Of a stretch of DNA of 6,694 nucleotides, positions 1 to 5,774 are shown piece after piece. The DNA is from CAYIRQ01 sp964365905 (lineage in GTDB: Bacteria > Patescibacteriota > Gracilibacteria > Peribacterales > Peribacteraceae): positions 1 through 6,694 of the forward strand of contig CAYIRQ010000078.1 in assembly GCA_964365905.1 (NCBI GenBank), in the 5' to 3' direction. Below the pieces are notes generated by a model. That model was not told the origin of the DNA. It was given only the letters and a program-made list of their open reading frames with translations, and ran no database searches. The translations under genes and the position numbers were made by a program. Each line of letters begins with the position of its first letter. Position 1 is the first letter of the stretch.

Positions 1-57
1 TAGAGCGCACGGTTCGGGACCGTGAGGCCGGAGGTTCAAGTCCTCTCGTCCCGACCA
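1..57 (+). tRNA. tRNA-Pro(CGG), 3' portion; 5' end lies outside the window
   Basis: Only the last ~57 bases of a tRNA are present. The anticodon stem is CACGG (8-12) with CCGTG (20-24), closing the seven-base loop TTCGGGA. That gives anticodon CGG at 15-17 with G37 after it, as expected for a proline tRNA that reads CCG. The variable loop is 25-29. The T-stem pairs 30-34 with 42-46 around the loop TTCAAGT. The 3' acceptor strand CGTCCCG (47-53) is followed by discriminator A54 and an encoded CCA (55-57). The 5' acceptor strand and most of the D-arm are cut off by the window edge. No second copy of the tRNA 3' end is visible in the window, so there is no sign that an island uses it as an attachment site. 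Confidence 0.93.
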
Positions 58-111
58 TTCGAACACAAATCTTATTCATTAAATTTTAGCGCCCAGACAC
101 AGTGCGTCCTC

Positions 112-117
112 TACAAT
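112..117 (+). promoter_or_regulatory. Probable -10 box of the first envelope operon
   Basis: TACAAT lies seven bases before the ATG at 125. A start about seven bases after the box would begin the transcript at or next to the start codon. No convincing -35 box is seen at the right distance, and there is no Shine-Dalgarno between box and start. Confidence 0.5.
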
Positions 118-124
118 ACGCGTG

Positions 125-1255
125 ATGCAGCGGATTCTTTGCCTGATCGTTCTCGGTCTTGCGGCAGCTATTCCCGTTTCTGCGCAGGATGCGCCCCGGG
201 GGCTCGCGGTCGAGGGGAAGCCGATTTTTAAAGTTCGTCCGCGGCTCGCGCAGGAAGAGACGAGACAGTTTGCAGAAACATCCCTCCTTCAGGCGGAAAA
301 AACCCAGCTTCTCGAAATTGCTGCTTCCGATTTGATTCTCGAATACTCCTCGGAGGAGCCGTTCGAAGTCCGGGTTTCGTATCTCTATGAAAATCCTGCG
401 GGGGGAGAAGGAGCAGTGAATTACAATCCGTACCACACGATCAAAGTTCGCCTGGAGCCCCAATCGCACGGTCGTGTCTCTCTCGATCTCACACGGTCGC
501 CCGCCTGGTCGCCGTTCCGTGACCAGTACCTCCTCCATGTCTTTGGGGTACAGGGACAAGTCATCGAGATCTTCGATTTGGCAATCCGTCCCCCGACATT
601 CCTGCAGTCGATCGGTGCGGCATTCCGCCATATCAATCTCGACGAACCGACACTGCTCTCCTCGATCAATTTCCTGTGGGGATACCGCGTGCTCGACATG
701 AGTTTTTCGTTCACTCTTGGAATATTGTTGATTGCTGTCGTTGTTGCGAGTCTCGCACGCAATTTTCAATTTTCCCGTTCAGGGCCTGAGAGCCCTTCAG
801 GGCCTCGAACGGCAATTTTCAATTTTCAATTGATTGTTTGGATATTTCTTCTTGCCTTCTTTGTTTACGATGCCCGTTTTTCCTTCAATCTTGTCCGAAC
901 AACCGTGGCGGATCTCCGGCAGTGGTACGGCGACTATCAGTACCGACAACTTGGGCCCGTGCACGCCGTTTCTGACTACCTCCAGACGGAGCGGGCGCGA
1001 TTCTCCGGAGAGATGAGAGTTGCCGTCTGCTACGACGGAACGGATTTCCTCGAGAAACAGCTTCGCTACATGCTCTATCCTACGCCCGTCGATGGAGTGG
1101 AGGATCTCTGGGGAGAGGCAACGCACGCGGTCTTCATGGATACGGAGAGGGGGAACATAGAGGAAGGGGAGACGGTTTCCTGCGGAGAGAATCTGCGTCG
1201 TCCCGGACGACTCCTCCGTTCCTTCTCTCAAAACAGCCGCGTTGTTCGTTTTTGA
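125..1255 (+). CDS. Exported two-TM membrane protein of unknown function, operon partner of the GT-C-like gene
   Basis: This 376-residue protein is not a family I can name. Residues 1-20 form a signal peptide that likely cleaves at VSA-QD. Residues ~21-190 are a hydrophilic, beta-rich extracytoplasmic domain. TM1 is ~193-211, a short cytoplasmic loop follows, and TM2 is ~236-253. Residues ~255-376 form a second exterior domain that includes the phrase LRYMLYP. The loop between the two helices (~212-236) is encoded by a palindromic repeat element. A GTG at 122 is also in frame. ATG at 125 is preferred because it sits seven bases after a -10 box. The gene ends with TGA six bases before the next ATG, so the two genes are probably one operon. 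A similar exterior domain next to a GT-C-like protein suggests a helper role in envelope glycosylation, but this is inference only. Confidence 0.8.
   Translation: MQRILCLIVLGLAAAIPVSAQDAPRGLAVEGKPIFKVRPRLAQEETRQFAETSLLQAEKTQLLEIAASDLILEYSSEEPFEVRVSYLYENPAGGEGAVNYNPYHTIKVRLEPQSHGRVSLDLTRSPAWSPFRDQYLLHVFGVQGQVIEIFDLAIRPPTFLQSIGAAFRHINLDEPTLLSSINFLWGYRVLDMSFSFTLGILLIAVVVASLARNFQFSRSGPESPSGPRTAIFNFQLIVWIFLLAFFVYDARFSFNLVRTTVADLRQWYGDYQYRQLGPVHAVSDYLQTERARFSGEMRVAVCYDGTDFLEKQLRYMLYPTPVDGVEDLWGEATHAVFMDTERGNIEEGETVSCGENLRRPGRLLRSFSQNSRVVRF
759..832 (+). repeat. Palindromic repeat element inside the first CDS, flanked by 16-base direct repeats
   Basis: The direct repeat GCAATTTTCAATTTTC occurs at 759-774 and again at 812-827. 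Between them lies a hairpin. CCGTTC (775-780) pairs with GAACGG (807-812), and AGGGCCTGA (781-789) pairs with TCAGGGCCT (797-805) with one mismatch. The loop is GAGCCCT, and C806 is bulged. The element is read through in frame and makes the cytoplasmic loop between TM1 and TM2. The repeat-to-repeat period is 53 bases, which is not a multiple of three, so a simple later duplication would have shifted the frame. Confidence 0.8.
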
Positions 1256-1261
1256 TCATCG

Positions 1262-1531
1262 ATGACTCTCTTGCTTTCCTTCGGCGTCATTCTTCTTCTC
1301 ATCGTTGAGGGAAGACTTCTTATGCACCTTCTCGCTCGCGGGAACCTTACGTCACTCGAAGAATGGTCGCTCGGACTTCCTCTTGGAGCGTTCGTGAATG
1401 CATTGTTGTTTTTTGCATTCACTGTCACAGGAATTCCACTCACGCCGCTTTTTGTTGTTGGAGGGCACGCACTCATTGCGATTGCTCTTTTTGGTCTACC
1501 AAGGATATTGCCAGCATTGCGAGGTGCTTCG
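1262..1531 (+). CDS. N-terminal part of a polytopic GT-C/GT39-like membrane protein, cut by the scaffold gap
   Basis: These first 90 residues begin at ATG 1262, six bases after the previous stop, with no Shine-Dalgarno. Translation is therefore probably coupled to the upstream gene. The sequence is strongly hydrophobic, with a first membrane helix at residues ~3-22 and two or three more at ~40-60 and ~62-85. The reading frame is open up to the first N. It should continue in the segment that starts at 1632. That would require a true gap length divisible by three, whereas the drawn gap of 100 is not. The part of a GT-C enzyme that normally carries the catalytic acidic residues, the first large exterior loop, would fall in or near the missing DNA. 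On its own this fragment could be any membrane protein; its identity rests on the downstream half. Confidence 0.72.
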
Positions 1532-1631
1532 NNNNNNNNNNNNNNNNNNNNNNNNNNNNNNNNNNNNNNNNNNNNNNNNNNNNNNNNNNNNNNNNNNNNN
1601 NNNNNNNNNNNNNNNNNNNNNNNNNNNNNNN
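1532..1631. other. Assembly gap of exactly 100 N
   Basis: A run of exactly 100 N is the usual placeholder for a scaffold join of unknown size. The open frame to the left ends a codon at 1531, and the open frame to the right begins one at 1632. A real gap of 100 bases would break the gene, so the true size is probably different and a multiple of three. Confidence 0.95.
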
Positions 1632-2705
1632 TACGGCTTCACGCACGCCATTCTCCTTCCCACCTATTACTACGATTCACTCAGTCAGTGGAACATGCGA
1701 TCGCGCATTTCCTTCGGGGAGCGGAAGATCGCGTTCGATGAGACGCAGGTGCGCGGTATCTCGAAGCCACAGTATCCCATTCTTCTGCATAGTCTCCAGA
1801 TCGCCGTGATGCTTCCGCAGAATGCATGGCTTGCCGGCCGTAGCCTTGGCGAAGGCTGGCAGGACCGACTCGCAAATGCCGCAACGTTCCTCCTCACATG
1901 CTCATCCTTCCTCGCATTCTTCCTCCTCCTTCGGCGTTTCACGGGCAATCTTTTTTCTTTACTCACTCTTGGCGCACTCTTCAGTATTCCGTTGCTTTCC
2001 ATCCATCTCGTGCAAGGGTACGGAGATCTTCACGTGATCGAGTATCTTCTTCTTTCAGCTCTCTTTCTCTTCTTTGCTTTTAAGGTCTCGAAAGAGGTGT
2101 CACCCCATGCTTCGTCTGGGCTCAGCATGACACCAGCCTTTCTCATGTTATCCGGTCTCTTCGCCGCCGCCGCTTCCTTCGTGAAGCTGGAAGGATTTTT
2201 CTTCGTCCTCCTCCCGTGGGTTACTTTGGTCGCAGGACTCCTTTTCTTCGCTCCTCCACGCGAAAGGTTGCGACAAGAATGGATCGCTCTCCTCCCGGGG
2301 ATATTCCTTGGGAGCTTGTGGATCTTCTTTCTTCTTGCCCGCGGTTCTTCGATCGGGCCGCACTCCGACGATCTTTCTCTCGGGTGGCATAGTCAGGGTA
2401 TTCCGCTCATCGTCAACGCCCTCTTCCTCTCGGGTTCGTTTGGAATTTTCTGGTATGCTCTTCCACTTCTCTTCGCATTTCTCCTCCCCGGCGCTCTTCG
2501 TGCATGGCAAACGCACCGTGCCTCCCTCGCGATTCTCCTCTGGGGTGTGGTGACATTCTTTGGAACACTTGCGATCTATCTGCTCACGCCGAACATCGAA
2601 TTCCTGCTCAATAACCAAACATTTCACCGGACGATGCTGATGCCGGTTGTATTATTTATCGTCGGAACAGCTTTGCTCCTGCACGAGAAGAAAGAGATGA
2701 CATAG
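1632..2705 (+). CDS. C-terminal part of a polytopic GT-C/GT39-like glycosyltransferase-type membrane protein
   Basis: This is 357 residues of coding sequence ending in TAG at 2703-2705. It opens with an exterior-loop-like stretch of the type DSLSQW...YPILL, close to the Asp/Trp and Tyr-Pro positions seen in bacterial GT39-like (ArnT/PMT/RgtA-D-like) enzymes. About nine membrane helices follow, spread between 1880 and 2690. A phrase VKLEG (~2182-2196) resembles the K-x-EG motif of the same group. Late in the protein, FHRTMLMPV resembles the Arg-containing C-terminal stretch. Such enzymes move sugars from polyprenyl-phosphate carriers onto envelope substrates on the outer face of the membrane; the substrate here is unknown. 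Two palindromic repeats, at 1842-1857 and 2097-2133, lie inside the frame in hydrophilic loops. The assignment to GT-C is by pattern and not by search. Confidence 0.72.
   Translation, partial: YGFTHAILLPTYYYDSLSQWNMRSRISFGERKIAFDETQVRGISKPQYPILLHSLQIAVMLPQNAWLAGRSLGEGWQDRLANAATFLLTCSSFLAFFLLLRRFTGNLFSLLTLGALFSIPLLSIHLVQGYGDLHVIEYLLLSALFLFFAFKVSKEVSPHASSGLSMTPAFLMLSGLFAAAASFVKLEGFFFVLLPWVTLVAGLLFFAPPRERLRQEWIALLPGIFLGSLWIFFLLARGSSIGPHSDDLSLGWHSQGIPLIVNALFLSGSFGIFWYALPLLFAFLLPGALRAWQTHRASLAILLWGVVTFFGTLAIYLLTPNIEFLLNNQTFHRTMLMPVVLFIVGTALLLHEKKEMT
1842..1857 (+). repeat. Short hairpin repeat inside the GT-C-like CDS
   Basis: AGCCTT (1842-1847) and AAGGCT (1852-1857) form a perfect six-base stem around GGCG. 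The setting GCCGGCCGT...GGC is also GC-rich. It encodes a hydrophilic loop (AGRSLGEGWQD) just before a membrane helix. From memory, hairpins of the form TAGCCTTGGCGAAGGC recur as dispersed repeats in CPR-like genomes; only one copy is visible here. Confidence 0.5.
2097..2133 (+). repeat. Short form of a dispersed palindromic repeat, inside the GT-C-like CDS
   Basis: GTGTCA (2097-2102) and TGACAC (2128-2133) are inverted, with TGCT/AGCA inside them. The left arm ATGCTTCGTC (2107-2116) and right arm GGCTCAGCATGACA (2119-2132) are identical to the two ends of the intergenic copy at 2713-2762. This copy lacks about 26 central bases. It is translated in frame as a loop of the form VSPHASSGLSMTP between two membrane helices. 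Confidence 0.75.
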
Positions 2706-2712
2706 CCGCTCG

Positions 2713-2762
2713 ATGCTTCGTCGGAGCCTGCCCTGAGCAGGGTCGAAGGGCTCAGCATGACA
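2713..2762 (+). repeat. Long form of the same dispersed palindromic repeat, after the GT-C-like gene
   Basis: The ends ATGCTTCGTC (2713-2722) and GGCTCAGCATGACA (2749-2762) match the copy inside the upstream gene. The centre adds a hairpin, CCCTG (2731-2735) with CAGGG (2738-2742). ATGCT (2713-2717) and AGCAT (2754-2758) are inverted at the borders. It begins eight bases after the stop at 2705. It may stabilise the mRNA end, but there is no T-tract to make it a standard intrinsic terminator. Confidence 0.75.
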
Positions 2763-2793
2763 AATACTGACCCTGAGTCATCTCTTCACTCAT

Positions 2794-2823
2794 TTGTTCT
2801 CCTTCGTATGCCCGTGCTACAGT
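2794..2823 (+). promoter_or_regulatory. Promoter of the secreted beta-repeat protein gene (extended -10)
   Basis: A possible -35 TTGTTC (2794-2799) is followed 18 bases later by TACAGT (2818-2823). TGC directly before that box makes an extended -10. The ATG is at 2831, seven bases after the box, so the transcript should begin at or next to the start codon. No Shine-Dalgarno is present. Confidence 0.6.
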
Positions 2824-2830
2824 CAAACCC

Positions 2831-3778
2831 ATGCGTTTGGCGCGTGGCATTCTCGCGGTCTCTCTTGTGTCAGTCCTGTTTCCGCTCTCCGCAGCGGCGC
2901 AATACTCCATCTTGGAACGGTTGAGAGAAACGGAGCTCACGGTGCGCGCGATCCCCCAGGATCTCACAGGGATTCCACGGGGGGCGCAGAGTGTCCGTTT
3001 TCTGCAACTTGCATTCAAGGCTTCCTGTGATGCGGATATCACCCTTCGATCCATCCGCGTCCATCTCCTCGGGAGAGGGGATGCAGCGGGATTCAAGGGT
3101 GTGTATCTTCTCAAAGGATCGGAACGGCTCACGCGTTCGACGACGTTTTCCGCAGATGACCGCATCGCGACTCTCCGGCCGACGAATCTCGTGCTCGGTG
3201 CGTGTAACCTCCTGCGTTTGGATGTCGCCGCTGATCTCTCTCCCGAAGTAGCCGTAGGGTCAGAGTACCGCATTGAAGTGCAGAAGAGAGAAGATGTCGT
3301 GTCGACCGCTACGAAACTTTCCGGGAGCTTTCCACTGCGAAGTCTCTCACCAATCGAAGCAAGTATTACGCCGCGTGCCGCCGGTGCGCTCACGGTGGAA
3401 TTCCAGCAGGTCCCGGGGAAGCCGCGCGTCATCGTCGATGAGGTTCTCGCAAAATTTACCGTGGAAGCGAATCAGGACAGTCATCACATGATCTACGCTG
3501 TCACTCTGACAAATCAGGGTTCGGCGCAGGGACAGGAAATTCGGAACCTCTACCTCACGACGAGAGGAGGGCGGTCGCTCACGCAGGTGACAAAAATGAT
3601 GGCGGGGGATGCAGTGACCTTGGAATTTTCGAGCCCGTACTTCCTCGAGAAAGGGCAAAAAGTCGGATTCGAGTTGCACGGGAGACTCTATACGAGCAGA
3701 CAAACGCTGAATTTTACGCTCAAAGAGGAGAACGATCTGCGCGCGATCCCACAGTGGAGTCGGGGGAGGAAACTCTAG
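2831..3778 (+). CDS. Secreted protein with two beta-sandwich-like repeats, function unknown
   Basis: This 315-residue protein has a clear signal peptide (residues 1-24: basic start, hydrophobic core, AAA-Q cleavage). The rest is hydrophilic and alternates like beta strands. Two halves look related. Residues ~50-145 include VRFLQLAFKAS, GVYLL and LRLDVAADL. Residues ~206-292 include LAKFTVEAN, NLYLT and VGFELHGRL. Each follows the same order: a strand opening, an N/T-Q/R-G turn, a 'YL' strand, a Thr-rich segment and a closing 'G..L.-.A/G-DL/RL' strand. This suggests a duplicated Ig-like or beta-sandwich domain. There is no lipobox, anchor or sorting signal, so it is either free outside the membrane or held by a partner. 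It ends with TAG. It has its own promoter and lies in line with the surrounding envelope genes. I do not recognise a named family; a surface-layer or fibre-associated role is only a guess. Confidence 0.82.
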   Translation: MRLARGILAVSLVSVLFPLSAAAQYSILERLRETELTVRAIPQDLTGIPRGAQSVRFLQLAFKASCDADITLRSIRVHLLGRGDAAGFKGVYLLKGSERLTRSTTFSADDRIATLRPTNLVLGACNLLRLDVAADLSPEVAVGSEYRIEVQKREDVVSTATKLSGSFPLRSLSPIEASITPRAAGALTVEFQQVPGKPRVIVDEVLAKFTVEANQDSHHMIYAVTLTNQGSAQGQEIRNLYLTTRGGRSLTQVTKMMAGDAVTLEFSSPYFLEKGQKVGFELHGRLYTSRQTLNFTLKEENDLRAIPQWSRGRKL

Positions 3779-3813
3779 AAAATTGAAAATTGAGAATGGA
3801 CAATGGACAATGA
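3778..3813 (+). repeat. AT-rich repeat between the secreted protein and lipoprotein genes
   Basis: GAAAATTGAAAATTG at 3778-3792 is the exact reverse complement of the 15-base core CAATTTTCAATTTTC that occurs twice inside the first CDS (760-774 and 813-827). It is followed by two tandem copies of GGACAAT (3798-3804 and 3805-3811). A small hairpin GCGTC-TTC-GACGC follows at ~3818-3830. It appears to be another, differently arranged member of the same dispersed repeat family. Confidence 0.65.
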
Positions 3814-3848
3814 GAACGCGTCTTCGACGCGCACACGAACGCTGCTCA

Positions 3849-3857
3849 TGATACTAT
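3849..3857 (+). promoter_or_regulatory. Extended -10 promoter of the lipoprotein gene
   Basis: TGA TACTAT (3849-3857) fits an extended -10. It ends six bases before the GTG at 3864, which again places the transcript start on the start codon. No clear -35 box is seen, which fits dependence on the extended -10. Confidence 0.55.
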
Positions 3858-3863
3858 TTTCAT

Positions 3864-4709
3864 GTGCGTTTCTACCATATTCTCCCATTCGCTTTCCTTC
3901 TCTTCGCATCGTGTGCTGCGGAAAATCTTCCCGCACCTCCTTTACGCGTCGCAACCATTGTCATGTCGGGAGAAAAGATCGATCCCGCAGAGCCACTGCC
4001 GCTCTTTACGAACCGCTTTGAGGAAGGAGTGAAAACCGTCTATGTCTACGCGGAGTTTGCGAACGTGGAAACGATGACGGGGAGTTTCCCGGTGCAGATG
4101 ACATGGTTCTCACCGAACGATTTCCTCCCTCCGCGCAACCGCACGACGGTCGAACTCACCCCGCCTGCAACAGTTGCAGAGTTTGAAATTCATAATGAAG
4201 AAGGGATGGAGGCTGCTCCCCACATGATCCAGATTCATGCCGGGAAAAATCTCACCGCGAGCGGCACGGTGCGCTTTTACGTCGGGATGACGCAGAAAGA
4301 CATCGACGATCTTCTCCTTGTCGAAGCGGAATACAAGCAGCACCTCGAAAAGGAACGGAGGAAAGCAGAGGAGTCCACTTCGTCCGGTGCGGAGTTTACC
4401 CCGAGCTCGTCGAGGGGCGGACCAGGGGAAGAGAAAAAGAGGGCTGCATCGGGGGCAGCGATGACGGGGAATGTACCTGTCCCCTTTTCCCGTCCCCTGT
4501 CATTTCAGCAGATCTTTCAATTCGGCAGAGAGCAATGCCGATGGATTCAGGATGATTTGCTCCCGAGGATTGAAATTGTCCGCCGACATACGGATCACCT
4601 TCGTGACAATCTCTGCCCCCAACATGACCCTGTTGGTCTTTTTAAAGTACCCTTCGATCTTCCAGTGGAAGAGAGTGGCGTACTTCCTAAGCCTTTCAGG
4701 TTTATCTGA
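3864..4709 (+). CDS. Predicted lipoprotein with an apparently acquired C-terminal tail
   Basis: This 281-codon frame starts at GTG 3864. A TGA at 3849 in the same frame excludes any start further upstream. Residues 1-17 look like a lipoprotein signal with a slightly atypical lipobox (F-A-S-C17). Residues ~28-142 form a beta-rich exterior domain, and ~145-172 a charged helix (EYKQHLEKERRKAEE). A low-complexity Ser/Gly/Lys segment runs from ~172 to 200. From ~202 the frame runs through the left inverted repeat of the AbiE module, then overlaps the 3' end of abiEii on the other strand for 210 bases. The tail differs from the rest and is probably a by-product of reading antisense to a real gene. 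The native protein probably ended near or beyond residue 200. Its function is unknown; an envelope location is well supported. Confidence 0.7.
   Translation: MRFYHILPFAFLLFASCAAENLPAPPLRVATIVMSGEKIDPAEPLPLFTNRFEEGVKTVYVYAEFANVETMTGSFPVQMTWFSPNDFLPPRNRTTVELTPPATVAEFEIHNEEGMEAAPHMIQIHAGKNLTASGTVRFYVGMTQKDIDDLLLVEAEYKQHLEKERRKAEESTSSGAEFTPSSSRGGPGEEKKRAASGAAMTGNVPVPFSRPLSFQQIFQFGREQCRWIQDDLLPRIEIVRRHTDHLRDNLCPQHDPVGLFKVPFDLPVEESGVLPKPFRFI
4470..4488 (+). repeat. Left inverted repeat of the AbiE module
   Basis: Read on the minus strand this is AAAAGGGGACAGGTACATT. It matches the right-hand copy (from 6494) at 17 of 19 positions in opposite orientation. It begins 11 bases beyond the stop codon of abiEii. 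GGGGA/TCCCC within and around it (4466-4470 and 4480-4484) can also form a small hairpin. From memory, similar AAAAGGGGACAG-type sequences occur near REP-associated tyrosine transposases; I could not check that here. Confidence 0.7.
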
Positions 4710-5774
4710 ACTGGGTGGCCATTTCTTTGTAGAAAGCTGGATTTTGCCGTCGAGCGAACTATCAAGATCAATCCGTAGGTCTCCCTCCGCAAAGATGATC
4801 CAATTCTCGCTCACAATACAGATGATGCGCACCGTGCCCCCTTCTTCCGTCTGGTACCAGAACGTGAAGGAGAAATTGTCCGTGTAGAAGTCTCTCTCGA
4901 TGAAGATGAGGTCTAGCTCCGTGACGGTGCGGAACTTGTACTGTTCGACGAGTCGAAGGTAACTTTCCCGCCAGTTTCTGATCCAGTTGTCGATGAAGGA
5001 ACGGTTCATGAACAACGGAAACAAATCCTGTTTCAGATTGTCATTGCTGACGTCGTTCATTTTCAGTGTGAGCTTATCGAAAAGTACTCGTGGATCTCGC
5101 ACGTCGATTCCCTTGGCCGCGATGTAATCGAAGTCCGGCGTCACCTTCCGTTCCATGTACCAGAGCAGATCGTAGATATCCCGTCCTTTTTCTTCATAGA
5201 TGGTCTCTCCTATTCCGCGTGTTCCTCGGAGGAAAATCGCGGCAATCTTGCTCGCCATGAGGGCGGACATGTTATAGGTCAGAATCACGAATGAGAGCTG
5301 CCCCTGGGTGATAGGCCTTCGCTCCGTAACAGTTTTCGGCGCAGAGAAATGATTGAGATCGATCTTCACGTGTACCTGTTTTGAGGAATGTCCCAGCTGC
5401 AATGATGGGACATGAAACTTCAGTGTCAGTCCCCTCGTGCCAGTGATTTTGGCGTCCAGAAAATCAGCGTCTGCGTTGTGCGTTTCTGCAAAGTGATGCT
5501 CGACATCTTCCTTCAGCGATTCGAGAAACTGCTCCGTAACCGTGTGGGGAACCTCGAAGTCCAAATCCACTGACATGCGGTCGAGACCATGGATGATGCG
5601 GAGAGCCGATCCGCCGTACATAACCCATTTGCTATAGGTGGGGTGGTGGTAGATGAAATTGAGAATGTAGAGCTGTAAAACCTCCTTGAGCGCATTGCGA
5701 CGCACTTCCGAGTCCCCTTGACTGGCGAGTTCATCAAGTCTGCTTTTGAGAATGGAGAGTAACTGTTCACTCAT
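4500..5774 (-). CDS. abiEii: AbiEii-type nucleotidyltransferase toxin with a long C-terminal extension
   Basis: This is the toxin of an AbiE type IV toxin-antitoxin pair, 424 residues from the ATG at 5774. The family's nucleotidyltransferase core is clear: G54-G55-S56 in YGGSALR, D70 and D72 in RMSVDLDF, K137-I138-D139, K176 in MASKIAAI, and R198-D199-x-x-D202 in GRDIYDL. Related AbiEii/MenT toxins transfer nucleotides; the M. tuberculosis enzyme MenT3 blocks tRNA 3' ends. Family members usually end at about 230-310 residues. Here a further ~140 residues (~286-424) follow, rich in beta strands and aromatic residues, in one uninterrupted frame. The start overlaps the end of abiEi by eight bases (ATGAGTGA), which couples translation. 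The frame is open upstream to 6203, but that part is antisense or out-of-frame shadow of abiEi. All key catalytic residues are present, so it should be active. Confidence 0.88.
   Translation of the reverse strand: MSEQLLSILKSRLDELASQGDSEVRRNALKEVLQLYILNFIYHHPTYSKWVMYGGSALRIIHGLDRMSVDLDFEVPHTVTEQFLESLKEDVEHHFAETHNADADFLDAKITGTRGLTLKFHVPSLQLGHSSKQVHVKIDLNHFSAPKTVTERRPITQGQLSFVILTYNMSALMASKIAAIFLRGTRGIGETIYEEKGRDIYDLLWYMERKVTPDFDYIAAKGIDVRDPRVLFDKLTLKMNDVSNDNLKQDLFPLFMNRSFIDNWIRNWRESYLRLVEQYKFRTVTELDLIFIERDFYTDNFSFTFWYQTEEGGTVRIICIVSENWIIFAEGDLRIDLDSSLDGKIQLSTKKWPPSSDKPERLRKYATLFHWKIEGYFKKTNRVMLGAEIVTKVIRMSADNFNPREQIILNPSALLSAELKDLLK

Noticed and set aside
47..57. tRNA 3' end as an attachment site for an island
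   Set aside because: No second copy of the tRNA end and no integrase gene are visible in the window.
86..769. A 227-codon open frame on the minus strand
   Set aside because: It lies antisense to the first CDS, which has a signal peptide, membrane helices and a promoter. The minus frame is charged and featureless with no start signal.
759..832. CRISPR-like repeat-spacer unit
   Set aside because: There are only two direct repeats, the interval is itself a palindrome, and the region is part of a coding sequence.
2148..2627. A minus-strand frame antisense to the GT-C-like gene
   Set aside because: Its Glu/Lys/Arg-rich product is the usual mirror of a hydrophobic membrane-protein gene.
3862..3864. 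ATG at 3862 as the start of the lipoprotein gene
   Set aside because: It is in a different frame. The frame with the signal sequence and Cys17 starts at GTG 3864.
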